DNA from: JAKVBK01 sp022447275
GTDB taxonomy: Bacteria > Pseudomonadota > Alphaproteobacteria > Rhodobacterales > Rhodobacteraceae
NCBI GenBank assembly: GCA_047125605.1
Contig: CP138932.1
Coordinates: 2,356,001-2,420,000, forward strand
Direction of reading: 5' to 3'
DNA: 64,000 bases
A model generated the notes under the pieces. It did no database searches, was not told where the DNA came from, and worked only from the letters and a program-made list of their open reading frames with translations. Position numbers and translations under genes: made by a program. Every line of letters begins with the position of its first letter. The stretch's first letter is position 1. Below, piece by piece: positions 25,452 to 32,993 of the stretch.

Positions 25452-25939
25452 AAACCCACCTGTTCAAGAATGAAATCGGCAATCGCGGCCGTATCATCCA
25501 GATCGATCACGGGCAGATCTGTCTCAAGCGGCGTATCCGTGGCGATGGCCATGATGGTTGGATATTTTCCCGCCAGAGGCGGCCGGCCATTTGCCGCGCG
25601 ATAGGCCTCAATCTTGGGATGATCGGCGCGCTTGTAGCCCTCCACAAGCACCAGATCGACCGGAGAGAGACGCGGCAACAGATCGGACAGCTCAGGCTCC
25701 GGGGTGTCGCGCAGCTCATGCATCAGCGCCCAGCGCACGGGCGAGGCCAGCAGGACCTCGCGCGCGCCTGCGGTTCGGTGGCGATAGCTGTCGCGGCCTG
25801 GCTGATCGACATCGGTATCGTGGTGGGCATGTTTGATCGTAGATACCGTGACACCGCGTCCGGCGATCTCGGACACCAGACGTTCCATCAGCGTGGTTTT
25901 CCCGGCGTTCTTCCACCCCGTTACCCCGTAAACTTTCAC
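25448..25939 (-). CDS. mobB: molybdopterin-guanine dinucleotide biosynthesis protein B (GTPase)
   Basis: A 163-residue P-loop protein: Walker A GWKNAGKTTL at residues 8-17, TIKHAHHD switch segment, and LVEGYKR, all diagnostic of MobB. It binds GTP and assists MobA in attaching GMP to molybdopterin. It shares ATGA overlaps with mobA upstream and the unknown gene downstream. Confidence 0.93.
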   Translation of the reverse strand: MKVYGVTGWKNAGKTTLMERLVSEIAGRGVTVSTIKHAHHDTDVDQPGRDSYRHRTAGAREVLLASPVRWALMHELRDTPEPELSDLLPRLSPVDLVLVEGYKRADHPKIEAYRAANGRPPLAGKYPTIMAIATDTPLETDLPVIDLDDTAAIADFILEQVGL

Positions 25940-26568
25940 AGCATGGCCTCCGCTGCCTGCAGGTCCTGCGGCGTATTCACGTTGAAAAAAGGATCACCGG
26001 GCCCCTCAAAAAGGGCTTCCCGTCCCCCGTGGCGCTCTGTCCAGATCACAACCTTAGTCAGCCCGTCTTGCAAAGCGCTGCGCAAATCATCGCGCAGCGC
26101 AACGGGCCAGAGCCCAAAGGTGGGGTGGCGGATCAGGCCCGAACGGGACATCGACTTCGTCTTTTCGCCCGCCGCGCGGGGGGTGGCGGCCAAGACCAAC
26201 GGATGGGTTTGCCCCTCCGCCACGGCCTGCAAACGATCAACGAGGTCAAAGGGGAAGAAAGGCGTGTCTGCTGCCACGGTGACGATGCTCTGCGCGCCCT
26301 GCTCTGCGGCCCAATCAAGGCCGGCCAAAACCCCTGCCAAAGGGCCCGGAAACCCGGCGATTGAGTCGGGCAAAACAGTGAGACCATAGGCCGAAAACCG
26401 CAGCGGATCGCCGTTTGCATTCAGTGCAACCGCCCCTACCTGCGACGCGAGCCGGACCGAAACGCGCGCCAGCAAGGATTGCCCGCCAAGGGGGAGCAGG
26501 CTTTTGTCGCCTCCGCCCATCCGCGTCGCCTGGCCTCCTGCGAGGATCACCCCAAGCGGCCGCGTCAT
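25936..26568 (-). CDS. mobA: molybdenum cofactor guanylyltransferase MobA
   Basis: Transfers GMP to Mo/W-molybdopterin, giving the bis-MGD cofactor needed by both formate dehydrogenases. The 210-residue nucleotidyltransferase begins MTRPLGVILAGGQATRMGGGDKSL, the canonical LAGGxSxRMGxxK loop, and has VAADTPFFP as the metal-binding strand. ATG 26568 overlaps the fdhD stop by four bases (ATGA). Confidence 0.93.
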   Translation of the reverse strand: MTRPLGVILAGGQATRMGGGDKSLLPLGGQSLLARVSVRLASQVGAVALNANGDPLRFSAYGLTVLPDSIAGFPGPLAGVLAGLDWAAEQGAQSIVTVAADTPFFPFDLVDRLQAVAEGQTHPLVLAATPRAAGEKTKSMSRSGLIRHPTFGLWPVALRDDLRSALQDGLTKVVIWTERHGGREALFEGPGDPFFNVNTPQDLQAAEAML

Positions 26569-27434
26569 GGGGCAGCGCTCTTGCGGCGATGTTTGCGCTC
26601 TTCCTCCGGCATGGCCGCAGGATCCGCATCGCGCTGCAGCCGCGCCTCGCCCGACAGGCAAACAAAACGGCGCCCCCGCATTCGGCCCACCACCGTCAGC
26701 CCAACCTGCCGCGCAATCTCCACGCCCCAGGCCGTAAAGCCAGAGCGGGACACAAGCGCGGGAATGCCCATCTGGGCACATTTGATCACCATCTCAGAGG
26801 TGAGCCGCCCCGTGGTATAGAGGATCTTGTCATCGGCGGGCACAGTGTGGCGGAACATAAAGCCCGCGATCTTATCCACTGCGTTGTGACGGCCCACATC
26901 TTCCATATAGACCAGCGGCTTGTCCCCCTGGCACAGCACAGTGCCGTGGATTGCACCCGCCTCAAGATAGAGCGAAGGCATGGTATTGATCTGCTTGGCA
27001 AGCGCATAGAGGTCACTGGTTTTCACAGGCGTTTGCGGCAAGCGCAAATCCTCCAGCCCTTCCATCATATCCCCAAAGACCGTGCCCACGGCACAGCCGG
27101 AAGTGCGCGTTTTCTTCTGAAGTTTTTCTTCGTAGGTGGTTTCCGATTGGGTGCGCACCACCACGGTTTCGACCTCTTCATCGAAATCCACGGCTGTCAC
27201 CACATCATCGGCCTTCAGCATCCCCTGATTGCGCAAAAATCCCAGCGCCAGGTATTCCGGGTGGTCTCCGATCGTCATGGCCGTGACGATTTCCTGCCGG
27301 TTGAGATAGATCGTGAGCGGCCGCTCTTCGACAACAGACAGTTCGACCTCGGCGCCCGATTGGTCATGGCCCGTGACGCGCCGCGTCAGACGCGGGTCTT
27401 TAGGGTCGGGCAGGATCGGCAGAGGGGGTGTCAT
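26565..27434 (-). CDS. fdhD: formate dehydrogenase accessory sulfurtransferase FdhD
   Basis: Transfers sulfur to the bis-MGD cofactor, an activation step for formate dehydrogenases. The 289-residue protein shows YLALGFL, EDVGRHNAVDK and ILYTTGRLTSEMV, which match E. coli FdhD. The mobile sulfur loop contains C114 in TSGCAVGT. The second cysteine of the E. coli CGVC motif is glycine here, so the persulfide relay would use one loop cysteine. ATG 27434 has a strong GGAGG. First gene of the fdhD-mobA-mobB-unknown-moeA operon, divergent from the DUF2478 gene. Confidence 0.94.
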   Translation of the reverse strand: MTPPLPILPDPKDPRLTRRVTGHDQSGAEVELSVVEERPLTIYLNRQEIVTAMTIGDHPEYLALGFLRNQGMLKADDVVTAVDFDEEVETVVVRTQSETTYEEKLQKKTRTSGCAVGTVFGDMMEGLEDLRLPQTPVKTSDLYALAKQINTMPSLYLEAGAIHGTVLCQGDKPLVYMEDVGRHNAVDKIAGFMFRHTVPADDKILYTTGRLTSEMVIKCAQMGIPALVSRSGFTAWGVEIARQVGLTVVGRMRGRRFVCLSGEARLQRDADPAAMPEEERKHRRKSAAP

Positions 27435-27492
27435 GGCAACCTCCAAAACAGGGCGTGGGGGACGGAACGCCTTCCCTGTCGCGCAATCATTT

Positions 27493-27506
27493 TGTATGCC
27501 TATACA
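27493..27506. promoter_or_regulatory. TGTAT-N4-ATACA inverted repeat in the fdhD / DUF2478 divergent spacer
   Basis: A 14-base element with exact 5-bp arms, about midway in the 107-base region between two divergent genes of the cofactor pathway. Half-sites like this occur for GntR-type and some metal-responsive regulators. It could control both genes. It may also overlap the -10 region of one of them. Confidence 0.33.
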
Positions 27507-27541
27507 GCCGGTTGCAAGAGCCGCCTGACAGGGAGACATTC

Positions 27542-28099
27542 ATGCTTGGCTATGTGGCATCAGAGGGCCGTGGTGCAGGTGATCTGCTGATCCAAGCGGT
27601 TGCTGAGCGCTTGCGGGCCCAAGCCATACCGCTGGCCGGTGCGGTACAGGTCAATGAGGAGCGCGATCCGGATCGCAAATGCGATATGGATCTGCATCTT
27701 TTGTCGGGCCAGAACATCGTGCGCATCAGCCAAGACCTCGGGATCCTTTCACGGGGATGCCGGCTGGATCCGGCGGGCCTCGAGCGTGCGGTGGGCATTG
27801 TGTCTCATGCGCTGGATGCGGGCGCACAGATGCTGGTTGTCAACAAATACGGCAAACAGGAGATCGACGGGCGCGGCTTCCGCCCGTTGATCGGTGAAGC
27901 GCTGGCGCGCGGCATTCCGGTTCTGACCGCTGTGAATGCGAGCAATATCGATGCGTTTCTCACCTTCGCCGAGGATCTGGCAGAGCGCCTTCCCGATGAT
28001 GTGGATGCCATTGTCGAATGGTGCCTGCGCCAACTGCCCGCCGACCAGCGCCGGGTACTGGCAAGCTCAGCCATTCCACCGCACAGCACCAAGCTCTGA
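27542..28099 (+). CDS. DUF2478 protein, putative nucleotide-binding accessory protein of Mo/W metabolism
   Basis: A 185-residue protein starting MLGYVASEGRGAGDLL, a degenerate P-loop without the GK[ST] end. It includes KCDMDLHLL and VNKYGKQEIDGRGF, conserved in the DUF2478 family, which is regularly encoded beside molybdate or tungstate uptake genes. ATG 27542 has AGGGAG six bases upstream. Its last 33 bases overlap, tail to tail, the 3' end of the regulator gene on the other strand. Biochemical role unknown. Confidence 0.8.
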   Translation: MLGYVASEGRGAGDLLIQAVAERLRAQAIPLAGAVQVNEERDPDRKCDMDLHLLSGQNIVRISQDLGILSRGCRLDPAGLERAVGIVSHALDAGAQMLVVNKYGKQEIDGRGFRPLIGEALARGIPVLTAVNASNIDAFLTFAEDLAERLPDDVDAIVEWCLRQLPADQRRVLASSAIPPHSTKL

Positions 28100-28945
28100 C
28101 ACATCATACCCGCCCATGCCGCGGGCTTTGCTTTGGAACGCCGCGCTGCGCAGGAAGGCAAACATGTGCTGCATCTGCGGCTCAAACCAGGACCGCCGAT
28201 CGATCAGAAGATCATAGCGCTCTTCCATCAAGGGCACGAAAGACAGAGAGAAATCCCGCGCCATCGTTTCAAGGCCCAGCGCCACATCTGCATCCCCACG
28301 GGCAACGGCCTGCACGGCCTCCGTCTCAGTGCGGGCCATGGCTGTCATCTGAAAATCCTCGGGCGTCAGCCCCTCACGCGCAGCAAGGTGATCAAACAGG
28401 CTCTGTGCACCGGAGCCGGGCTGACGTGGCACGATGCGCTGGCCCTTCAGATCCGCCATGACATCCACATTGGCGCTATGCCCCGCCAGAACCAGCCCGC
28501 GCACGCGCTTGGCAAAACCGATCAGCGCCACATTGCGCCCGGTTGCAGCGCGCTGCACCGCCGGAATGTTCCACGCGGCACGGGCAGGATCAAACAGGTG
28601 CAGGCCCGCGGCGACACCGCCCCCATCCAGAAAACGCTCTAACCCATCGCCAGAGCCATCAAAGAACGTTGCCAAGCCGCTCCGGCTTTCCCGAATGGCC
28701 CAGTCCAGCAGGGGATCGTGGCTGCCAAGCAGGATCGGCGGGCGGACCACATCCGTCCCTTGGGTGCCGCCCGCACTTTCCCGGGCAATCCACGCCCGGA
28801 TCTCTGCAGAGGGGAACAACAGCTTGCCCGTTGCCCGCGAGCAGGGCACAGCCCCGGAGGATGCCAGATCGTAGATCTTGCGTTCCTTCAGGCGCAAAAG
28901 CGCCGCCAGTTCCTTGACGGTCAGAAATTCGGGATCGGGCTGCAT
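28067..28945 (-). CDS. HTH regulator with periplasmic-binding-like sensor domain (probable tungstate/molybdate sensor)
   Basis: A 292-residue cytosolic protein. Residues about 7-55 are an excisionase/MerR-like winged helix (FLTVKELAALLRLKERKIYDL). The rest is a PBP-like domain of the type fused to such HTHs (IVPRQPGSGAQSLFDHLAAREG, followed by a GDADVALGLE segment). Proteins with this layout accompany tup and mod importers and are thought to sense the oxyanion. It is the fourth gene after tupBCA, 50 bases from tupA. Candidate targets are the tupB promoter and cofactor genes. Confidence 0.82.
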   Translation of the reverse strand: MQPDPEFLTVKELAALLRLKERKIYDLASSGAVPCSRATGKLLFPSAEIRAWIARESAGGTQGTDVVRPPILLGSHDPLLDWAIRESRSGLATFFDGSGDGLERFLDGGGVAAGLHLFDPARAAWNIPAVQRAATGRNVALIGFAKRVRGLVLAGHSANVDVMADLKGQRIVPRQPGSGAQSLFDHLAAREGLTPEDFQMTAMARTETEAVQAVARGDADVALGLETMARDFSLSFVPLMEERYDLLIDRRSWFEPQMQHMFAFLRSAAFQSKARGMGGYDVSELGAVRWNG

Positions 28946-28995
28946 GGGCACCGCCTTCTTGCAACGGGCACCCTCACCTTCCGATGAGGGCAGGC

Positions 28996-29853
28996 TCAGT
29001 TCTTGTCGCTCAGCTTGGCGCCCGCATTTGGGAAAAACAATTGTTGATCCTGCACCCGGTAGGCTGCAATCGCCGCCTGCCCCTCCGCAGACAAGAGCCA
29101 TTCCGCAAAGCGCTGCGCGGCTTGGGCGTTCACAGACGGGCAGACCTCAGGATTGACCGGGATGACCCCGTACTGGTTGAACAGGGCATCATCGCCCTCC
29201 ACGGCAACCGCAAAATCCTGCTTATTGGCAAAACTGATCCAAGTGGCCCTGTCCGTCATGGTATAGGCGCCCATGCCAATGGCCGTGTTCAGGGTTGCCC
29301 CCATTCCGGACCCTGTCTCCAGATACCACGTGCCGGAGGCTTGCTGTGGATCCAGCCCCGCCGCCGCCCAAAGCGCCACTTCCTTCTTGTGGGTGCCGCT
29401 GTCATCGCCGCGCGAGGCAAAGCGCGCACCGTTGTCGGCAATCTGCGCCAACGCCTCACGCACATCGCTTAGCCCCGCAATGGCCGCGGGATCGGAGGCC
29501 GGGCCCACAATGACAAAATCATTATACATCAAGTCCTGTCGCCACAGGCCGGCCCCATCGGCGACAAACTCCTCTTCCGCGCCCTTGGCATGCACCAGCA
29601 GCACATCGCCGTCACAGTTGCGCGCATTGCGGATCGCCTGCCCCGTGCCCACGGCCACGACATTGACGCGCATATCCGTGCGCGCGGCGAACAGCGGCAA
29701 CAGATGATCATAGAGGCCTGAATTGGCCGTAGAGGTTGTCGACTGAACGATGATCGCGCCGCCTGCCGATGCCATCCCCCCTGCACACCCAAGGCCAAAG
29801 GCAACTGCAAATGCGACAAGCGCATCCATGCGAAACGGGAAGCGGCTGATCAT
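28996..29853 (-). CDS. tupA: tungstate ABC transporter, periplasmic binding protein
   Basis: Captures tungstate with high affinity in the periplasm. Signal peptide at residues 1-31. The mature protein starts with the TupA anion-binding signature IIVQSTTSTANSGLYDHLLP and later has SRGDDSGTH and WYLETGSGMG, which distinguish TupA/WtpA-like from ModA proteins. ATG 29853 has GAGAGG five bases upstream; a GTG six bases earlier is less likely. Third gene of tupBCA. Confidence 0.9.
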   Translation of the reverse strand: MISRFPFRMDALVAFAVAFGLGCAGGMASAGGAIIVQSTTSTANSGLYDHLLPLFAARTDMRVNVVAVGTGQAIRNARNCDGDVLLVHAKGAEEEFVADGAGLWRQDLMYNDFVIVGPASDPAAIAGLSDVREALAQIADNGARFASRGDDSGTHKKEVALWAAAGLDPQQASGTWYLETGSGMGATLNTAIGMGAYTMTDRATWISFANKQDFAVAVEGDDALFNQYGVIPVNPEVCPSVNAQAAQRFAEWLLSAEGQAAIAAYRVQDQQLFFPNAGAKLSDKN

Positions 29854-29884
29854 GGGCACCTCTCATGGAAAGCAAATGGATGTC

Positions 29885-30643
29885 TCAAGGGATGATGGCG
29901 CCTTCAAGATAGGCACGGGCAAGGGCTGTTCCGGGCTTTGGAAAGAAATCTGTCGCCGGGCTGTGCTCGACCACGCGGCCCTTGCTGACAAACACCACAT
30001 CATCAGCGATCCGTCGCGCCTGATGGGCATCATGGGTCACGATGAGAACCCGGACGCCATGCTGAGCAACGCTTTTGAGGATCTCTTCGATCATCTGCGT
30101 GGACGCCGGATCGAGGCTGGCTGTGGGCTCATCGAGCAATAGAACATCCGGGCCCGTGGCAAGGGCGCGGGCCAAAGCCAACCGCTGCGCCTCTCCGCCA
30201 GACAGCAGGCGGGCCGGTTGCCCCGCCTTGGCCAGCAGGCCCACATGCTCCAGCAGAACCGCGCGGCGCGCCAGGTCCGCCCCGCGCGCCTTGAGCACGA
30301 AATCCACGTTTGCCGCAACCGATCGCCTCAGCAGAACAGGCTTTTGAAACACCAGCGCCTGGCGGTGCCTTGCGGCCTCGGGCGCCAATCCGTTCCACGA
30401 CATTGCCCCGGCATCCGGCATGACGAGGCCATGCAAGCAACGCAACAAGAGGCTTTTGCCGGCCCCGTTCGGCCCCATGATCGCCGTCACGCCATGTGCC
30501 CCGAGTGACAATTCAAGCCCATCCAAAAGGGCACGGCCATCACGCCGCACGGTCAGTCCGGCCACCTCTAGGGGCACAATCGGCCGGTTGGCGGGCATCG
30601 CATCTGCGAGCGTATCCAGCAGAGGAAGGGCGGCATCACGCAT
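29885..30643 (-). CDS. tupC: tungstate ABC transporter, ATP-binding protein
   Basis: ATPase of the tungstate importer, 252 residues. Walker A is GPNGAGKSLLL, the Q-loop FQKPVLLRR, the signature LSGGEAQRLALARAL and Walker B VLLLDEPTASLD, followed by H-loop VTHDAHQ. It overlaps the permease gene by eight bases and precedes tupA by 31 bases, so the three form one transcript. Confidence 0.9.
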   Translation of the reverse strand: MRDAALPLLDTLADAMPANRPIVPLEVAGLTVRRDGRALLDGLELSLGAHGVTAIMGPNGAGKSLLLRCLHGLVMPDAGAMSWNGLAPEAARHRQALVFQKPVLLRRSVAANVDFVLKARGADLARRAVLLEHVGLLAKAGQPARLLSGGEAQRLALARALATGPDVLLLDEPTASLDPASTQMIEEILKSVAQHGVRVLIVTHDAHQARRIADDVVFVSKGRVVEHSPATDFFPKPGTALARAYLEGAIIP

Positions 30644-31343
30644 AGGCTTGCCTCACGGCACTCAGCCGCAGGGAATGCACAGCCGCATTCACCCCGAGCG
30701 CAATCACCAACAGCACGATGCCAAGTGCCAGCGCCAGCGGAAGATCTCCCTTGGAGGTTTCCAGCGCGATCGACGTCGTCATCACACGGGTCAGATGATC
30801 AATATTGCCACCGACAATGATCACGGCCCCCACCTCGGCAATCGCGCGTCCAAATCCGGCCAGCCCCACCGTCATCAGCGCATAGCGCCCGTCCCAGAGC
30901 AAAGCTTGAATGGTCTGCCTCCGCGTCAGGCAGAAGGATCTGAACTGCTCGGCATATTCGAGATGCAGATCTTCAAGCACCTGCCGCGACAGCGCTGCAA
31001 TGATGGGTGTGATCAGCAGGGTCTGCGCAATGATCATGGCCGTGGGGGTATACAGCAGGCCGAGGAACCCGAGCGGCCCGGAGCGCGACAAATACAGGTA
31101 GACGATCAAGCCAACCACCACCGGCGGCAAACCCATCAAAGCGTTGACTGCCACGATCACGCCGCCCCGCCCCCGAAATTTCCCGATGGCCAGCAATGCG
31201 CCAAGCGGCAAGCCCAGACATAAGGCAATCACCGTGGCCGACAGACTGACATAAAGCGACAGCGCCACGATCTGCAAAAGATCAGGATCGGCGGCCAGAA
31301 CCAGCGCGCCGGCAAGGGAAAGGGACTCTGCCATTCCTTGCAT
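30636..31343 (-). CDS. tupB: tungstate ABC transporter, permease
   Basis: Integral membrane subunit, 235 residues, with about five to six hydrophobic helices. The coupling loop resembles the EAA motif of TupB/ModB-type permeases (EYAEQFRSFCLTRRQTIQALLWDGRYALM ... GFGRAIAEVGAVIIVGGNI, in two parts). It is the first gene of tupBCA-regulator. The 151 bases upstream are AT-rich and probably contain the operon promoter. Confidence 0.9.
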   Translation of the reverse strand: MQGMAESLSLAGALVLAADPDLLQIVALSLYVSLSATVIALCLGLPLGALLAIGKFRGRGGVIVAVNALMGLPPVVVGLIVYLYLSRSGPLGFLGLLYTPTAMIIAQTLLITPIIAALSRQVLEDLHLEYAEQFRSFCLTRRQTIQALLWDGRYALMTVGLAGFGRAIAEVGAVIIVGGNIDHLTRVMTTSIALETSKGDLPLALALGIVLLVIALGVNAAVHSLRLSAVRQAYA

Positions 31344-31494
31344 AATTTCCCGTTCCTTCCTGTTGAATCTTACAAAATCTTAGGGGCAACTCTCGCGGTG
31401 AAACAAGTTTTTAGTCTGCTTTTCATCAGTGTAGACAAGCCTTATCCGCATTAAACACGTCACAGTATGTTTTTTACTGCATAATTTACGGCAC

Positions 31495-32838
31495 CTATCG
31501 CGCCCATGCCGCCACCTTGCGATCCACTGTCTTGCGGCTCACACCAAGACGCCGCGCCGCCTCTGCTCTGTTGCCGTCGCACAGATCGAGCACGTGCAGA
31601 ATGTGGCGCTGCGTGACCAGTTCGAGATCTTCCACCGCTTGGGCGCCTTTGACATCCCCATTGCCCGCAAAGGCATCCGGAAATGCGCCCAAAATCACCG
31701 AGCGCTCGATCAGATTTTTGAGTTCGCGCACATTGCCCGGCCAATCATAGCGGCTGAGTTTCACCAATGTTTCATCGTCCAATGCCAGCTTCGGCATCCC
31801 AAGCTGGGCCGAGAAATGGTCCATGAACAGCACAGCAAGTTCGACAATATCTTCGAGACGGTCTTTCAGATGGGGCATGGCGATCTGCACCACGTTGATG
31901 CGATGGTAGAGATCTGTCCGGAACTTGCCCGCGTCCACTGCCGCGCGCAAATCAGCATTCGTTGCAAACAGGAAGCGCACGTTCAGAGGAATTTCCCGCT
32001 CTGCGCCGACGGGCCGAATGCGATGATCTTCCAGCACGCGCAAAAGCGCGGTCTGTACGCCATCTGGCATCTGGGCGACCTCGTCCAATAGCAGGCTGCC
32101 GCCATTGGCCAGCAGCAAAAGCCCCGGCTGGACACGATTGCCATCGACAACCGAGCCGAACAACTCCTCCGCGATGCGATCAGCACCGATCGCCGCACAA
32201 TTGACTGGCACAAACGGTTTCTCGGCGCGATCGGACAGGCTGTGCAACTGACGCGCCGCAAGCTCCTTGCCTGTACCACTGGGCCCGGTGAACAAAACCG
32301 GCGTTGGCAAAGGCGCCAGCCGATCCAGGATAGAGCGCACTTCGCTGAGTGCCACCGAACTGCCCACAAGGCGTGATCCCGCCGTGTCCGCGGCCAGTTC
32401 GCGCCGCATCAGCGTATTGTCGCGACGCAGGTATTTGCGATCCAGCGTGCGCGCCACAGCCCCAAGGATCTGGTTGGCCCGAAACGGCTTGAGCACAAAG
32501 TCTGCAACTCCGGCGCGCAGCGCGGCGATGGCCGTATCGAGATCCGCATAGGCCGTGATCAGTATAGCATCTGCGAAAAAGCCCTTGCGCCGCTGTTCGG
32601 CCAGCCAATCCAAACCACGTGTGCCCGGCATAACATTGTCGAGGATCACCAGATCAAAATTGCCATCAACCAACGCGATGCTCGCCTCCGCCGGCGAGGC
32701 TGCTTCAACGACACGCCGCACCCGAGGGCGCAGCGTCTTGGCCAGAAAATTGCGCATTCCCGGCTCATCATCCACCACGAGAATGGATGCGCCAGACAGC
32801 GTTGCGCCATACTCGTCCAGTGCCTTCAACTGCTGCAC
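31495..32838 (-). CDS. NtrC-family response regulator without the GAFTGA motif
   Basis: Three-domain regulator of 447 residues. The receiver domain has phosphoacceptor D67 (LVILDNVMPG). The AAA+ domain has Walker A GPSGTGKE at 185-192 and Walker B SLLLDE at 248-253. The C-terminal Fis-type HTH reads NRAEAARRLGVSRKTVDRK. Between ELFG and Walker B the sigma-54 contact loop GAFTGA is absent; the stretch reads SVVDGNRVQPG. Regulators lacking this loop, such as R. capsulatus NtrC and HupR, act with sigma-70, so sigma-54 dependence is unlikely. GTG 32838 has AAGGAGG. It ends the FDH gamma / WD40-cytochrome / small-protein gene group and lacks an adjacent kinase. Confidence 0.9.
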   Translation of the reverse strand: MQQLKALDEYGATLSGASILVVDDEPGMRNFLAKTLRPRVRRVVEAASPAEASIALVDGNFDLVILDNVMPGTRGLDWLAEQRRKGFFADAILITAYADLDTAIAALRAGVADFVLKPFRANQILGAVARTLDRKYLRRDNTLMRRELAADTAGSRLVGSSVALSEVRSILDRLAPLPTPVLFTGPSGTGKELAARQLHSLSDRAEKPFVPVNCAAIGADRIAEELFGSVVDGNRVQPGLLLLANGGSLLLDEVAQMPDGVQTALLRVLEDHRIRPVGAEREIPLNVRFLFATNADLRAAVDAGKFRTDLYHRINVVQIAMPHLKDRLEDIVELAVLFMDHFSAQLGMPKLALDDETLVKLSRYDWPGNVRELKNLIERSVILGAFPDAFAGNGDVKGAQAVEDLELVTQRHILHVLDLCDGNRAEAARRLGVSRKTVDRKVAAWAR

Positions 32839-32863
32839 ACCGACCCTCCTTGCCTTGCCTCGA

Positions 32864-32989
32864 TCAGTCCAGTCGGACGTTATCGCTGGAAGAGACTTCT
32901 GCGGTGGAAAAATGCATGTTTTCCAGTATGAAATACCCTCCTATTGCGAGCACGATCATGGCTGCGAACCCCGCGAACATGGCTTTCAT
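32864..32989 (-). CDS. 41-residue single-pass membrane protein in the formate dehydrogenase gamma operon
   Basis: A small gene between the WD40-cytochrome and the response regulator. It starts four bases after the cytochrome stop and has its own GGGAG ribosome site. The product begins MKAMFAGFAAMIVLAIGGYF, a single membrane helix at residues 3-22. An acidic, serine-rich tail ending DNVRLD follows. Short hydrophobic proteins of this kind often stabilise membrane cytochrome complexes. I do not recognise the family. The reading frame, spacing and ribosome site make it a convincing gene. Confidence 0.68.
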   Translation of the reverse strand: MKAMFAGFAAMIVLAIGGYFILENMHFSTAEVSSSDNVRLD

Positions 32990-32993
32990 ATCG

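Noticed and set aside
31463..31479. CAGTA-N7-TACTG inverted repeat upstream of tupB
   Set aside because: Arms of five bases in AT-rich sequence are easily found by chance. It lies just after the regulator stop codon and has no supporting context, so it is not listed as a site.
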